Notes: generated by a model not told the origin, from the letters alone. Shown: positions 6,273 through 14,330, numbered from the stretch's first letter. The stretch is 23,649 nucleotides of DNA from Flavobacterium psychrophilum (GCA_945872875.1 CAMCBB010000014.1:1-23649), one strand, 5' to 3'. Made by a program: numbers and translations.

Positions 6273-7757
6273 TTGAGTTTATATAAAAACTTATTCAAAC
6301 AAACTGCAATTTATGGTTTGGCCATGGTGTTACCAAGAATGCTTAGCTTCTTTTTGGTTCGACTTTACACCAATGTACTTCCGAATAAAGCAGACTATGC
6401 CGATTTGACTACGGTATTATCCTGGATGGTATTTTTTAATGTGATATTATCTTATGGATTAGAAACTGCTTTTTTCCGTTTTTATAATTCTGAAGACGAC
6501 AAGAAAAAAGTTATTGCTACTTCAACCATTTCAATTTTCTGGAGTTCATTAGCTTTTCTAATTGTAGCTTTATTATTCAGAAATACATTAGCCAACTATG
6601 CCAATGTTGAAGTGCAGTATATTACTTATTCTATCTGGATATTAGTATTAGACGCCTTAGTTATTATTCCGTTTTCAAAGTTAAGAGCGCATCAAAGACC
6701 TATGCGTTATGCCGCAATTAAAATTGGTAATGTAGTTATTAATTTAGGTTTGAACTTCTTCTTTTTATTGGCTTTGCCAAATAGTGCAGCCTCAGATCCA
6801 AACGGCATTTTTGCATCCATTTATGTAGATGATTTTGAAGTAGGTTATATTTTTCTATCCATGTTAATTTCAAGTTTATTAACATTCGTGTTCCTAGCTC
6901 CCGATTATTTCAAAATAAATTGGAAGTTGGATCCCGAATTATGGAAACGCATGATGCAATATGGCTTTCCCATATTAATTGCAGGATTAGCTTTTGCAAT
7001 CAACGAACATTTTGATAAAATTCTATTAGGTAAATTATTACCACCCAATATTGCCAAATCAGAAGTTGGGGCTTATTCTGCTTGTTATAAGTTGGGATTA
7101 TTTATGGTATTATTTAGAACTGCCTACTCACTTGGAATAGAACCCTTTTTCTTTAGCCATGCAAGTAATGAAAACGCACCACAAACTTATGCAACCATAA
7201 CTAAATATTTCGTGATATTTGGTTCATTCATTTCCTTAAGCGTAATTGTTTTTGCCGATTTATTAAAAATCATTTTATTAGACAACGAAACCTATTGGTC
7301 TGCTATGAAAGTAGTTCCGCTGATTGTTTTTGCTAATTTCTTTTTAGGTATTTACACCAATTTATCCGTTTGGTATAAATTGACAAATAAAACTAAAATC
7401 GGCGCTTATATCTCATTAGTTGGCGCTGCCGTTACTTTGGCCCTAAATTATCTTTTAATTCCTTTAAAAGGACCTTTTGGCGGTTATTATGGCTCAGCAA
7501 TTGCAACTATTGCAGCTTATGGAAGTATGATGGCCTTGTCTTATTATTTAGGTAGAAATAAATATCCAATTCCTTACGATCGATTACGAATTTTTGGATA
7601 CCTAACTTTGAGTATTTTGTTCTCAGCCATTTCGTTTTACATTCCGTACATAAGAGAAAATTATTTTATTAAAATCGGAATCCTTTTCGTGTTTTTATAT
7701 TTCATTTATTACAGCGAAAAAGAAACTTTATTAAGAATCATTAAAAGAAAAAAATAA
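6273..7757 (+). CDS. Wzx/MATE-like polysaccharide flippase
   Basis: This protein of about 494 residues is almost entirely hydrophobic, with roughly 12-14 predicted membrane helices. It begins with the amphipathic YKNLFKQTAIYGLAMVLPRM segment typical of oligosaccharide flippases (MVF/MATE superfamily; 'lipopolysaccharide biosynthesis protein'). Such proteins move undecaprenyl-linked glycans across the inner membrane. The start is taken at the TTG at 6273, giving M-S-L-Y-K-N. The frame opens further upstream, but that extension runs through the atpG terminator and has no family match. It leads an envelope operon, and the linked sugar nucleotidyltransferase supports a role in surface glycan production. 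The substrate is unknown. Confidence 0.88.
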   Translation: MSLYKNLFKQTAIYGLAMVLPRMLSFFLVRLYTNVLPNKADYADLTTVLSWMVFFNVILSYGLETAFFRFYNSEDDKKKVIATSTISIFWSSLAFLIVALLFRNTLANYANVEVQYITYSIWILVLDALVIIPFSKLRAHQRPMRYAAIKIGNVVINLGLNFFFLLALPNSAASDPNGIFASIYVDDFEVGYIFLSMLISSLLTFVFLAPDYFKINWKLDPELWKRMMQYGFPILIAGLAFAINEHFDKILLGKLLPPNIAKSEVGAYSACYKLGLFMVLFRTAYSLGIEPFFFSHASNENAPQTYATITKYFVIFGSFISLSVIVFADLLKIILLDNETYWSAMKVVPLIVFANFFLGIYTNLSVWYKLTNKTKIGAYISLVGAAVTLALNYLLIPLKGPFGGYYGSAIATIAAYGSMMALSYYLGRNKYPIPYDRLRIFGYLTLSILFSAISFYIPYIRENYFIKIGILFVFLYFIYYSEKETLLRIIKRKK

Positions 7758-7761
7758 ATCA

Positions 7762-7794
7762 GAGGAATGAGATTGATTCGTTTCTCGCAATGAC
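7762..7794. repeat. Dispersed hairpin repeat, copy 1 (upstream of dut)
   Basis: This 33-base element matches the element at 8250-8281 at 28 of 32 positions plus one inserted A. The outer arms gaggaa (7762-7767) and tttctc (7781-7786) pair with one wobble. The invariant tail ctcgcaatgac follows. It ends exactly 6 bases before the dut start codon. The reverse complement resembles a short repeat seen widely between genes in Bacteroidota and some other bacteria. Confidence 0.75.
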
Positions 7795-7800
7795 TAAATA

Positions 7801-8235
7801 ATGACTATTAAAATCATCAATAAATCGCAACATGAATTGCCAAATTACGAGACCATCGCATCGGCAGGAATGGATTTGCGGGCCAATATTTCAGAACCAA
7901 TTATTCTTAAATCGTTAGAAAGAACCATTGTAAAAACCGGACTTTTTATTGAACTTCCAATTGGTTATGAAGCACAAGTTCGTCCAAGAAGCGGATTGGC
8001 AGCCAAAAAAGGAATCACCGTTTTGAATTCACCAGGAACAGTTGATGCCGATTATCGTGGTGAAATTGGTGTAATTTTAGTAAATTTATCTAATGAGGAT
8101 TTTGTGATTGAAAATGGAGAACGCATTGCCCAGTTAATCATCGCCAAACACGAAAGAGCCGAATGGATTGAAGTTCAAGAATTGTCTGAAACTTCTAGAG
8201 GTGAAGGTGGTTTTGGAAGTACAGGAGTAAAATAA
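7801..8235 (+). CDS. dut: Deoxyuridine 5'-triphosphate nucleotidohydrolase (dUTPase)
   Basis: This 144-residue trimeric dUTPase hydrolyses dUTP to dUMP and pyrophosphate, keeping uracil out of DNA and supplying dTMP synthesis. All five family motifs are present in order: I, AGMDLRAN (22-29); [13 protein letters not shown] (about 61-71); [19 protein letters not shown] (about 76-91, with the catalytic aspartate in VDADY); [12 protein letters not shown] (about 105-114); V, the C-terminal [10 protein letters not shown] arm that closes over the substrate. Length is typical (E. coli 151). It lies 43 bases after the flippase gene within the envelope operon. A dispersed hairpin repeat occupies most of that gap and stops 6 bases before the ATG. 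Confidence 0.97.
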   Translation: MTIKIINKSQHELPNYETIASAGMDLRANISEPIILKSLERTIVKTGLFIELPIGYEAQVRPRSGLAAKKGITVLNSPGTVDADYRGEIGVILVNLSNEDFVIENGERIAQLIIAKHERAEWIEVQELSETSRGEGGFGSTGVK

Positions 8236-8249
8236 AGTTAAATTAATTT

Positions 8250-8281
8250 GAGGATGCGATTGCTTCGTTCCTCGCAATGAC
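8250..8281. repeat. Dispersed hairpin repeat, copy 2 (upstream of the nucleotidyltransferase)
   Basis: This 32-base copy folds as gagga (8250-8254) with tcctc (8269-8273), then a bulged T and an inner stem gcga/tcgt with a 5-base loop, followed by the conserved tail gcaatgac. Its reverse complement contains attgcgaggaacgaagcaat, a form known as a common intergenic repeat in many bacterial genomes. It ends 6 bases before the next start codon, exactly as copy 1 does. Confidence 0.8.
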
Positions 8282-8287
8282 AATAAA

Positions 8288-9298
8288 ATGAAAATAATAG
8301 TACCAATGGCAGGTCGTGGATCCAGATTAAGACCACACACATTAACCATTCCAAAGCCACTTATTCCAATTGCTGGAAAACCTATTGTACACCGATTGGT
8401 AGAAGATATTGCTGGGGTATTAAATCAAAATATTGATGAAGTAGCCTTTATTATTCATGAGAGTTTTGGTGCAAAAGTTGAAGAAGAGTTATTGGCAATT
8501 GCTCAAAAATTGGGAGCTAAAGGAACTATCTATTATCAAAATGAAGCCTTAGGAACTGGTCACGCAATTATGTGTGCCAAAGAATCTTTGAGTGGACCTG
8601 CAGTTATTGCTTATGCTGATACTTTAATTCGTGCCGATTTTGATATAGATAAAACTGCCGATAGTGTAATTTGGGTAAAACAAGTCGATCAACCGGAAGC
8701 TTTTGGGGTAATTAATTTGAATGAAAAAAACGAAATTATCGAATTGGTTGAAAAGCCAAAAGAGTTTGTTTCGGATCTTGCCGTTATCGGAATTTACTAT
8801 TTTAAAGATGTTGCCGTTTTAAAAAATGAATTGCAATTAGTGTTGGACAACAACATTGTTCACGGAGGAGAATACCAAATTAATGATGGTATTAAACAAA
8901 TGATGGCAAAAGGCATGAAATTTGTTCCTGGGGAAGTAGATGAATGGATGGATTGCGGGAACAAAGATGTTACAGTTGACACCAACAATAGAATGTTGAA
9001 TTTTTTGCATAACGACGGCATTCACCTGATTGATTATGATGTCAAACAAGAAAAATCGACTATTATTCCGCCATGTTATATTGGAAAAAATGTAGTATTA
9101 ACCAATGCAACTATTGGTCCTAATGTATCGTTAGGAGACGGATGTCATGTAAGTGATAGCACTATAAAAAATAGTTTGATTCAAACCCATTCACATATAA
9201 AAAATGCCCATTTAGATAATGCAATGATTGGGAATCATGTAAGCTTTGATGGCAAATTTACAAGTATCAGTATTGGAGATTATTCGGTATTAGAATAA
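8288..9298 (+). CDS. Sugar-phosphate nucleotidyltransferase (RmlA/GlmU-like) with left-handed beta-helix tail
   Basis: This 336-residue enzyme probably activates a sugar 1-phosphate with an NTP to an NDP-sugar and pyrophosphate. The N-terminal nucleotidyltransferase domain (about 1-240) shows the nucleotide-binding signature MAGRGSRLRP (7-16) with T-x-P-K ending at K23, the metal-binding aspartate in YAD (109-111), and the V-E-K-P motif (154-157). From about residue 255 the sequence switches to hexapeptide-like repeats (IGKNVVLTNATIGPNVSLGD), a left-handed beta-helix. Annotation tools would probably call it glucose-1-phosphate thymidylyltransferase, but the base and sugar cannot be fixed from sequence alone. 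Placement behind a flippase suggests a surface-glycan precursor role. Its stop codon directly abuts the next ATG. Confidence 0.88.
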   Translation: MKIIVPMAGRGSRLRPHTLTIPKPLIPIAGKPIVHRLVEDIAGVLNQNIDEVAFIIHESFGAKVEEELLAIAQKLGAKGTIYYQNEALGTGHAIMCAKESLSGPAVIAYADTLIRADFDIDKTADSVIWVKQVDQPEAFGVINLNEKNEIIELVEKPKEFVSDLAVIGIYYFKDVAVLKNELQLVLDNNIVHGGEYQINDGIKQMMAKGMKFVPGEVDEWMDCGNKDVTVDTNNRMLNFLHNDGIHLIDYDVKQEKSTIIPPCYIGKNVVLTNATIGPNVSLGDGCHVSDSTIKNSLIQTHSHIKNAHLDNAMIGNHVSFDGKFTSISIGDYSVLE

Positions 9299-10660
9299 AT
9301 GAAAAAAACAGCATTATTTAGTTTTTTAATCGCAATGTTTTTTGCGCCTATTTATCTTTTTGCTCAAGAGGAGCCTAAGGATACTTTGGCATTGGCAGAA
9401 AACAAATTTGAAGATTCTTTTTTCGAATCGTTGAAGCAAAAAGGAATGGAAAACTATGATAGAGCAATTGAATCTTTAGAAAAATGCCAGACCCTTCAGC
9501 CGGAAAATGGTGTCGTTTATTTTGAATTAGGTAAAAATTATTTGTCTCAAAAAAAATATAATGAGGCCTATGATAATTTTGAAAAAGCAACAAAAATAGA
9601 TCCAAAAAACCGTTGGGCATGGGTGGGCATGTATGATGTATGTTATGACAGCCACGATTACAATCGGGCTATAAATATTGTTCAAAAATTGGTCGAGTTT
9701 AAAGCAGATTATAGAGAAGATTTGGTTTCGTTGTATATGAATACGCAACAGTTTGATAAAGCACTCGATTTGATAAACGAACTTAATGAAACGGCTGGAA
9801 AATCTGATAAACGAGAATTGTATAAAGCACAAATTTTACAAGACGCCAAATATCAAGGTGCTGAAAAAGCCAATTTAATTAGTAAAATCAAACAATTTCC
9901 AAAAGAGGAATCCAATTACATTTCTTTGATTTTTCTTTATTCTAAAAGCAATCAAGAAGATAAAGCATTAGAAGTTGCGCAAAAATTAGAAAAAGAAATC
10001 CCAACTTCCGATTGGGCCCAAGTGAGTTTATTTAAATTTCATTTGAACAATAACGACGGCTTAAAAGCCGTTAATGCTATGAATATTGTATTGGCAAGTG
10101 AAAAGATTGACAACAAATTAAAACACCGAATATTGAATGAATTTTTAATATTCACCAAGAATAATCCTCAATTTGATAAAGATTTAGATCATGCTATTGG
10201 GTATTTTAGCAAGGATAAAGAAGTAAAAGTCGCCAAAGAAATAGGTAAATTTTATCAATCAAAAAAAGATTGGGCAAGAGCAATTCACTATTACGAAATG
10301 CATCTAAAATCTGCTAATGACGATATGGAAGCCATTTTGCTATTGATGCAAGCTTATACTGAGAATTTCCAATTTGAGGTATTAGAAACTGCTTCAGAAG
10401 AGCAAATGCAATTGTTTCCGTCTCAACCTCAATTGTATTATTATAATGGATTAGCCAACAACCAATTAAAAAATTATAAAAAAGCAATTGTAAGTTTAGA
10501 ATCGGGGATTGATTTTATTATTGACGATCCAAATTTGGAAATCAATTTCAATCTTCAACTTGGGGAGGCATACAACGGATTGGGAGATTTTAAAAAGAAA
10601 GACGCTTATTTTGTAAAAGCAAATGCTTTAATTGAAAAACAAAAATTACAACACAAATAA
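9299..10660 (+). CDS. Secreted tetratricopeptide repeat protein
   Basis: This 453-residue protein has a signal peptide (residues 1-22, MKKTALFSFLIAMFFAPIYL, cleaved near FAQ-EE), so it is periplasmic or outer-membrane associated. The mature part is alpha-helical. TPR-like repeats are clearest at about 52-105 (GMENYDRAIESLEKC; VYFELGKNYLSQKKYNEAYD with A-x-x-x-x-P ends) and again near 310-450 (WARAIHYYEMHL; YYYNGLANNQLKNYKKAI). TPR arrays bind partner proteins and have no catalytic role of their own. The start codon follows the previous stop with no gap (taaatg), so translation is probably coupled. Its neighbours (DUF4292 lipoprotein, EnvC-like protein) suggest an envelope-assembly role, but no specific partner can be named. 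Confidence 0.9.
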   Translation: MKKTALFSFLIAMFFAPIYLFAQEEPKDTLALAENKFEDSFFESLKQKGMENYDRAIESLEKCQTLQPENGVVYFELGKNYLSQKKYNEAYDNFEKATKIDPKNRWAWVGMYDVCYDSHDYNRAINIVQKLVEFKADYREDLVSLYMNTQQFDKALDLINELNETAGKSDKRELYKAQILQDAKYQGAEKANLISKIKQFPKEESNYISLIFLYSKSNQEDKALEVAQKLEKEIPTSDWAQVSLFKFHLNNNDGLKAVNAMNIVLASEKIDNKLKHRILNEFLIFTKNNPQFDKDLDHAIGYFSKDKEVKVAKEIGKFYQSKKDWARAIHYYEMHLKSANDDMEAILLLMQAYTENFQFEVLETASEEQMQLFPSQPQLYYYNGLANNQLKNYKKAIVSLESGIDFIIDDPNLEINFNLQLGEAYNGLGDFKKKDAYFVKANALIEKQKLQHK

Positions 10661-10663
10661 AAA

Positions 10664-11437
10664 ATGAAAAAATATTTAGCGCTTTTGCTATTACTTGTAT
10701 TGGCATCCTGCAAAACCAAAGCGGTTTTGGCAGAAGGACAAGCAAGCTCTTCTTTGTCTGCCGACAAGATTATTTCAAGCTACGATAACAATAAAATTGA
10801 CTTTTCTACATTGTATATTAAGGCAAGCGCTCATTATGAAGATGAAAAACAATCGCAAAATGTACAAGCCGAAATCCGAATTAAAAAGAATGAAAAGATT
10901 TTAATTAGTGTTCGTGTTTTAGGAATTACTATGGCAAAAGCGTTGATTACGCCTAGTTCTGTTCAGTATTATGATAAGATTGGCAATAAATATTTTGAAG
11001 GAGATTATTCCTCATTAAGTAAATGGATAGGCACCGATTTAGATTATCAAAAGCTGCAAAATATGTTTTTAGGCAAAACCATTGATGATTTGCATGCTTC
11101 AAAATACGATGCTTCAATAATCGAAAAATTATACAAGTTACAATCCAATCCAGACAGCAATACCAACAAAGCATTTTATTTTGAAAGCGATAATTATTTG
11201 GTAAAAAAACAAGAAATTAACCAATCTTTAAAAAACAGAACTTTACAAATTGAATATCCCGATTATAAACGATACGAATCAATGATTTTACCATTATCTT
11301 TGGCAATTGATGCCCGACAAAAAGAGAGTAAAACCAACATCAATATAGAATACAAGAACATTTCCTTTAACGAAGAACTTACTTTTCCTTACAATGTTCC
11401 CGAAGGATATGAAAGAATTTTTATAGAAAAGATCTAA
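10664..11437 (+). CDS. DUF4292 lipoprotein
   Basis: This 257-residue lipoprotein has a short basic N-terminus, a hydrophobic stretch and a lipobox LASC with the acylated cysteine at residue 16. The mature protein has alternating beta-rich segments (FSTLYIKASAHYEDEKQSQN, then IRIKKNEKILISVRVLG) consistent with DUF4292, a Bacteroidota family with a predicted LolA/LolB-like half-barrel fold that could bind lipid or lipoprotein acyl chains. It lies 3 bases after the TPR gene and 5 before the EnvC-like gene, an arrangement I recall as recurrent in Flavobacteria. Family assignment is fairly secure; biochemical role is unknown. Confidence 0.85.
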   Translation: MKKYLALLLLLVLASCKTKAVLAEGQASSSLSADKIISSYDNNKIDFSTLYIKASAHYEDEKQSQNVQAEIRIKKNEKILISVRVLGITMAKALITPSSVQYYDKIGNKYFEGDYSSLSKWIGTDLDYQKLQNMFLGKTIDDLHASKYDASIIEKLYKLQSNPDSNTNKAFYFESDNYLVKKQEINQSLKNRTLQIEYPDYKRYESMILPLSLAIDARQKESKTNINIEYKNISFNEELTFPYNVPEGYERIFIEKI

Positions 11438-11442
11438 TAGTT

Positions 11443-12696
11443 ATGCAAAAAAAATTAGCAACATTATTTTTAATCTTCTTATCTACAATGGCATGGAGTC
11501 AACTTACGCAAGAAGAGTTAGAACAAAGAAAAATTAAAATTCAACAAGAAATTCAAGAAAAAGAACGCATGCTTCAAGAGGTGCGAGGCAAAGAAAAATC
11601 GGTCACCAAACTATTGCAAATCCAAAAGGAAAAAATTGGATTAAAACAAAAATTAATCTCCACCACCGAGAAGCAAGCTAAGTTGCTAAGCAACAACATG
11701 TATATAAATCAAGTTGAAATTAATAAGTTAAAAAAAGACCTGGTTGTTCTTAAAGAAGATTATGCCGAGATGATTGTTAAATCCTATAAAAGCCGATCGC
11801 AGCAAAGTCGCGCGATGTTTTTATTGTCTTCGGAAAACTTTTTACAAGCTTATAAAAGATTGCAATATATGAAGCAATATTCTAGCTACAGAAAAATGCA
11901 AGGAAATGAAATTAAAGATAAATCAGTTCAGCTAGCCGATCATAATGCAAAATTAAGCGGTCAAAAAACCGAAAAAGAAAAACTATTAGCAGAGCAAGAA
12001 AAACAGCGTCAAGATCTTGTAAAAGAAAAACAAGAGCAAGAAAAAATTGCAAATAGTTTGAAGAAAGATAAAAAACAAATCATTGCCGAAATCAAGAAAA
12101 AGCAACAAGAATCTAGAAAAATTGATGCACAAATTCAAAAAATGATTCGTGATGCGATTGCAGAAGCCAATAAAAAAGCTGCTGCAGCAAAAGTAAAAGC
12201 CAATCCCAAAACAACTACTGCTGCAGAGACTAAAAAGATAGAAGAGTCAACCAAGATTATGCTTACGCCAGAAGGGCAATTGATATCCAATAACTTTAAA
12301 GCCAACAAAGGAAGTTTGAATTGGCCAGTAGAAAAAGGAGCAATCACCTTAGGTTTTGGCGATCAGCCGCACCCGGTGTATAAATCATTGACAATCCATA
12401 ATAGTGGTGTTGAAATCACTACCGAAGCAGGATCTAGTGCCCGCGCCGTTTTTGGAGGCGAAGTGACTAAAGTAATTATTACCTCTCCATTAACCAAATT
12501 AGTGTGTGTGCAGCACGGGGATTTCTTTACAGTATACCAAAACCTAAGCTCTGTAAATGTAAGTGCAGGAGATAAAGTTTCTGCTAAACAAAGTATTGGA
12601 AAAATTAGAACTAATGCCGAAGGCAAAACAGTTTTAAAGTTTACCATTTCACAAAATGCTTCATTCGTAAATCCAATGAATTGGTTGAAACGATAA
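11443..12696 (+). CDS. EnvC-like murein hydrolase activator with degenerate LytM (M23) domain
   Basis: This 417-residue protein has a signal peptide (residues 1-19, ending AWS-Q), a long charged coiled coil (about 20-240, rich in Q, E and K) and a C-terminal LytM/M23 domain (about 295-415). EnvC in E. coli activates septal amidases rather than cutting peptidoglycan itself. The same appears true here. The usual H-x-G-x-D zinc motif reads HNSGVE, and the H-x-H motif that normally ends the domain reads LKFTI, so both metal sites are lost. This supports an activator role in daughter-cell separation. It is the last gene of the envelope operon, followed by a strong terminator. Confidence 0.9.
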   Translation: MQKKLATLFLIFLSTMAWSQLTQEELEQRKIKIQQEIQEKERMLQEVRGKEKSVTKLLQIQKEKIGLKQKLISTTEKQAKLLSNNMYINQVEINKLKKDLVVLKEDYAEMIVKSYKSRSQQSRAMFLLSSENFLQAYKRLQYMKQYSSYRKMQGNEIKDKSVQLADHNAKLSGQKTEKEKLLAEQEKQRQDLVKEKQEQEKIANSLKKDKKQIIAEIKKKQQESRKIDAQIQKMIRDAIAEANKKAAAAKVKANPKTTTAAETKKIEESTKIMLTPEGQLISNNFKANKGSLNWPVEKGAITLGFGDQPHPVYKSLTIHNSGVEITTEAGSSARAVFGGEVTKVIITSPLTKLVCVQHGDFFTVYQNLSSVNVSAGDKVSAKQSIGKIRTNAEGKTVLKFTISQNASFVNPMNWLKR

Positions 12697-12710
12697 AATA
12701 GATATCAATA

Positions 12711-12749
12711 AAAAAAGGTCCAAAGAGTTTTACTTTTTGGACCTTTTTT
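12711..12749. terminator. Bidirectional terminator between the EnvC-like and thioesterase genes
   Basis: The arms 12711-12724 (aaaaaaggtccaaa) and 12736-12749 (tttggacctttttt) are perfectly complementary across an 11-base loop. T-runs occur on both strands. It lies between the convergent genes ending at 12696 (+) and 12752 (-), so it should stop transcription from both sides. Confidence 0.88.
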
Positions 12750-12751
12750 AA

Positions 12752-13261
12752 TTACATAAATAACGCTTTTAATTCGGTGGCATCATGCGGACTCATTTTT
12801 CCGGCAAGAACCAAGCTCAATTGTTTTCTTCTTAAGGCGGCATCATAACGAGATTTTTCTTCATCTGTTTGTGGATCTAATGGCGGCACCGAAACGGGGT
12901 TCCCTGATTCATCAACAGCTACAAAAGTGTAAATAGCCTCGTTAGCCTTCATTTTATTTCCCGACTCTCTATCTTCTATCCATACATCCAAAAAGATCTC
13001 CATAGAGGATGTAAATGCGCGAGAAACCTTAGCTTCTATAGTCACAACACTTCCTAAAGGGATAGTTCGGTTAAAAGCAACATGATTTACCGAAGCAGTC
13101 ACTACAATTCTTCTTGAATGTCTTCGGGCAGCAATACTTGCAGCGCGGTCCATTCGAGCCAATAATTCTCCTCCAAAAAGGTTGTTTAAAGGATTGGTTT
13201 CGCCTGGCAATACCATATCGGTAAGTATGGTTAAGGAATCTATAGGGTGCTTTGGAGTCAT
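12752..13261 (-). CDS. Acyl-CoA thioesterase, hotdog fold (YciA/BACH type)
   Basis: This 169-residue protein hydrolyses acyl-CoA thioesters. Residues about 12-130 give the hotdog/BFIT-BACH pattern: LPGETNPLNNLFGGELLARM, then the acidic D38 in MDRAAS, ASVNHVAF, and LGSVVTIEAKVSRAF on the central strands. The start is the ATG at 13261 (MTPKHPIDSL). The frame remains open upstream to 13339, but that stretch overlaps the terminator hairpin at 13312-13336 and is not family-like. A TAnnTTTG element lies 14 bases upstream of the chosen start. The C-terminal tail (about 130-169) is charged. The preferred acyl chain cannot be predicted. Confidence 0.92.
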   Translation of the reverse strand: MTPKHPIDSLTILTDMVLPGETNPLNNLFGGELLARMDRAASIAARRHSRRIVVTASVNHVAFNRTIPLGSVVTIEAKVSRAFTSSMEIFLDVWIEDRESGNKMKANEAIYTFVAVDESGNPVSVPPLDPQTDEEKSRYDAALRRKQLSLVLAGKMSPHDATELKALFM

Positions 13262-13275
13262 AATTAAATTTTTTA

Positions 13276-13283
13276 CAAAGGTA
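13276..13283 (-). promoter_or_regulatory. Predicted -7 element for the thioesterase gene
   Basis: On the minus strand this reads TACCTTTG, a full match to TAnnTTTG, 14 bases before the proposed start. It supports the shorter start at 13261, because a start at 13339 would place the promoter inside the coding region. Confidence 0.55.
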
Positions 13284-13311
13284 TTTATTTTAAACAAACT
13301 AATATAAAAAC

Positions 13312-13336
13312 AAAAAATCCCGATTTCTCGGGATTT
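13312..13336 (-). terminator. Intrinsic terminator after the SPOR-domain gene
   Basis: The 9-base arms 13315-13323 (aaatcccga) and 13328-13336 (tcgggattt) form a perfect hairpin with a tttc loop. On the minus strand it is followed by a T-run (complement of the As at 13312-13317). It begins 2 bases after the stop of the upstream minus-strand gene. Confidence 0.85.
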
Positions 13337-13338
13337 CA

Positions 13339-14280
13339 TTATAGTTCTTCAATCAGCACCCAAGCTTCTGGGTTGTGTGATTTTTTAATTCGTTGCATTT
13401 CAGTTTGCGCTTCCGAATAAGACGCATAACTTTTATAAATAACTGGATATAATCCGTGTTGGTTTTTTTGAATTCTTTTTGCAGGATAACCTAAATGAAT
13501 AAGCTCATCATACATTTTATCGGCATTTTCTTCGCTAAGAAATGCACCCGCCACAATGTGATAAGGTGTTTTAGCATTGTTCACAGTTAAAGTTACAGCC
13601 GGAATAGGGTTGGAAATTACAAAAGTTGCCTCTTGAATTTTTTGCTCTACTTGCTTCTGCACTTTGGTTTGTACTGCTAAAGTTTCTTCTTGAATTTTTT
13701 GTTGGTAATAGTTATTTCCTAATACTCCACCAGCACCAAGTAAGCCTGCGCTAACCACAAAAATAGCTGCATATTTCAAAAACGGATTGGAACGCGTTTC
13801 AGGAACAAGTTGAACTACTTCAGTATCTTCTTTTAAATTGGCTACTTGTTGTAACACTTCTCTTTTAATAGCAGGAGAAATATAAGTAGTTAATCCGAAA
13901 GATTCAGTTAAATAATTTACTGAATCGAATGGAGTAAAAACAAGACTTTTTTCAGTGTTTAGAGAAAACTCTCCAATATTTTTAAGCGTAATGGTTTCTA
14001 ATTCTTGAAGTTTAGACCTCCAATTTACCACTTGATTTTCAATAATTGATACTGCAGCATCGTAGCTAATCTTTTCAGATTTCGCCAGGTGATTAGCTAA
14101 TAATCCGTCATTATTTTTTAAATACGAATTAAAAGAAACCAATTTTTTTGGAGGATAAAAAGAATGCGACGACTCATTTAAGTGAGCCGATTGGATTTCG
14201 GTTAAAAAAGCACCAAATCCAGGAACGGTGACACATTGGTAACGATATAGTAATTGCGATATGTATAAATCCATCTTCAT
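13339..14280 (-). CDS. HU-CCDC81 and SPOR domain membrane protein
   Basis: This protein of about 313 residues combines three parts. The N-terminus (about 1-145) resembles the two prokaryotic CCDC81-like HU domains, starting with the typical YISQLLYRYQCVTVPGFGAF segment. A single transmembrane helix follows at about 169-188 (KYAAIFVVSAGLLGAGG), then a coiled-coil stretch, and a C-terminal SPOR domain (about 238-310; YHIVAGAFLSEENADK to SYSEAQTEM). SPOR domains bind glycan strands stripped of stem peptides, typically at division sites, so the protein probably spans the inner membrane with SPOR outside. The ATG at 14280 (MKMDLY) is preferred over an upstream GTG at 14286, because the -7-like element overlaps the latter. 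Confidence 0.88.
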   Translation of the reverse strand: MKMDLYISQLLYRYQCVTVPGFGAFLTEIQSAHLNESSHSFYPPKKLVSFNSYLKNNDGLLANHLAKSEKISYDAAVSIIENQVVNWRSKLQELETITLKNIGEFSLNTEKSLVFTPFDSVNYLTESFGLTTYISPAIKREVLQQVANLKEDTEVVQLVPETRSNPFLKYAAIFVVSAGLLGAGGVLGNNYYQQKIQEETLAVQTKVQKQVEQKIQEATFVISNPIPAVTLTVNNAKTPYHIVAGAFLSEENADKMYDELIHLGYPAKRIQKNQHGLYPVIYKSYASYSEAQTEMQRIKKSHNPEAWVLIEEL

Positions 14281-14285
14281 AAACA

Positions 14286-14293
14286 CAAAATTA
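14286..14293 (-). promoter_or_regulatory. Predicted -7 element for the SPOR-domain gene
   Basis: The minus strand reads TAATTTTG, a full TAnnTTTG match, ending only 5 bases before the ATG at 14280. If used, the transcript would start at or just before the start codon (leaderless or nearly so), or translation would begin at the next ATG (14274). Confidence 0.4.
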
Positions 14294-14330
14294 ATTATTT
14301 AATGGAAAAGACAAAATATTATCAATATAT

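Noticed and set aside
8134..8349. Minus-strand open frame of 71 codons across the dut 3' end.
   Set aside because: It is a shadow of dut plus the dispersed repeat; the peptide reading of such repeats commonly produces false ORFs.
12135..12347. Open frames antisense to the EnvC-like gene.
   Set aside because: They are shadows of the coding strand with no homology-like features.
13262..13339. A longer start for the thioesterase at 13339 on the minus strand.
   Set aside because: It overlaps the terminator of the upstream gene and the predicted promoter, and the extra 26 residues are not typical of the family.
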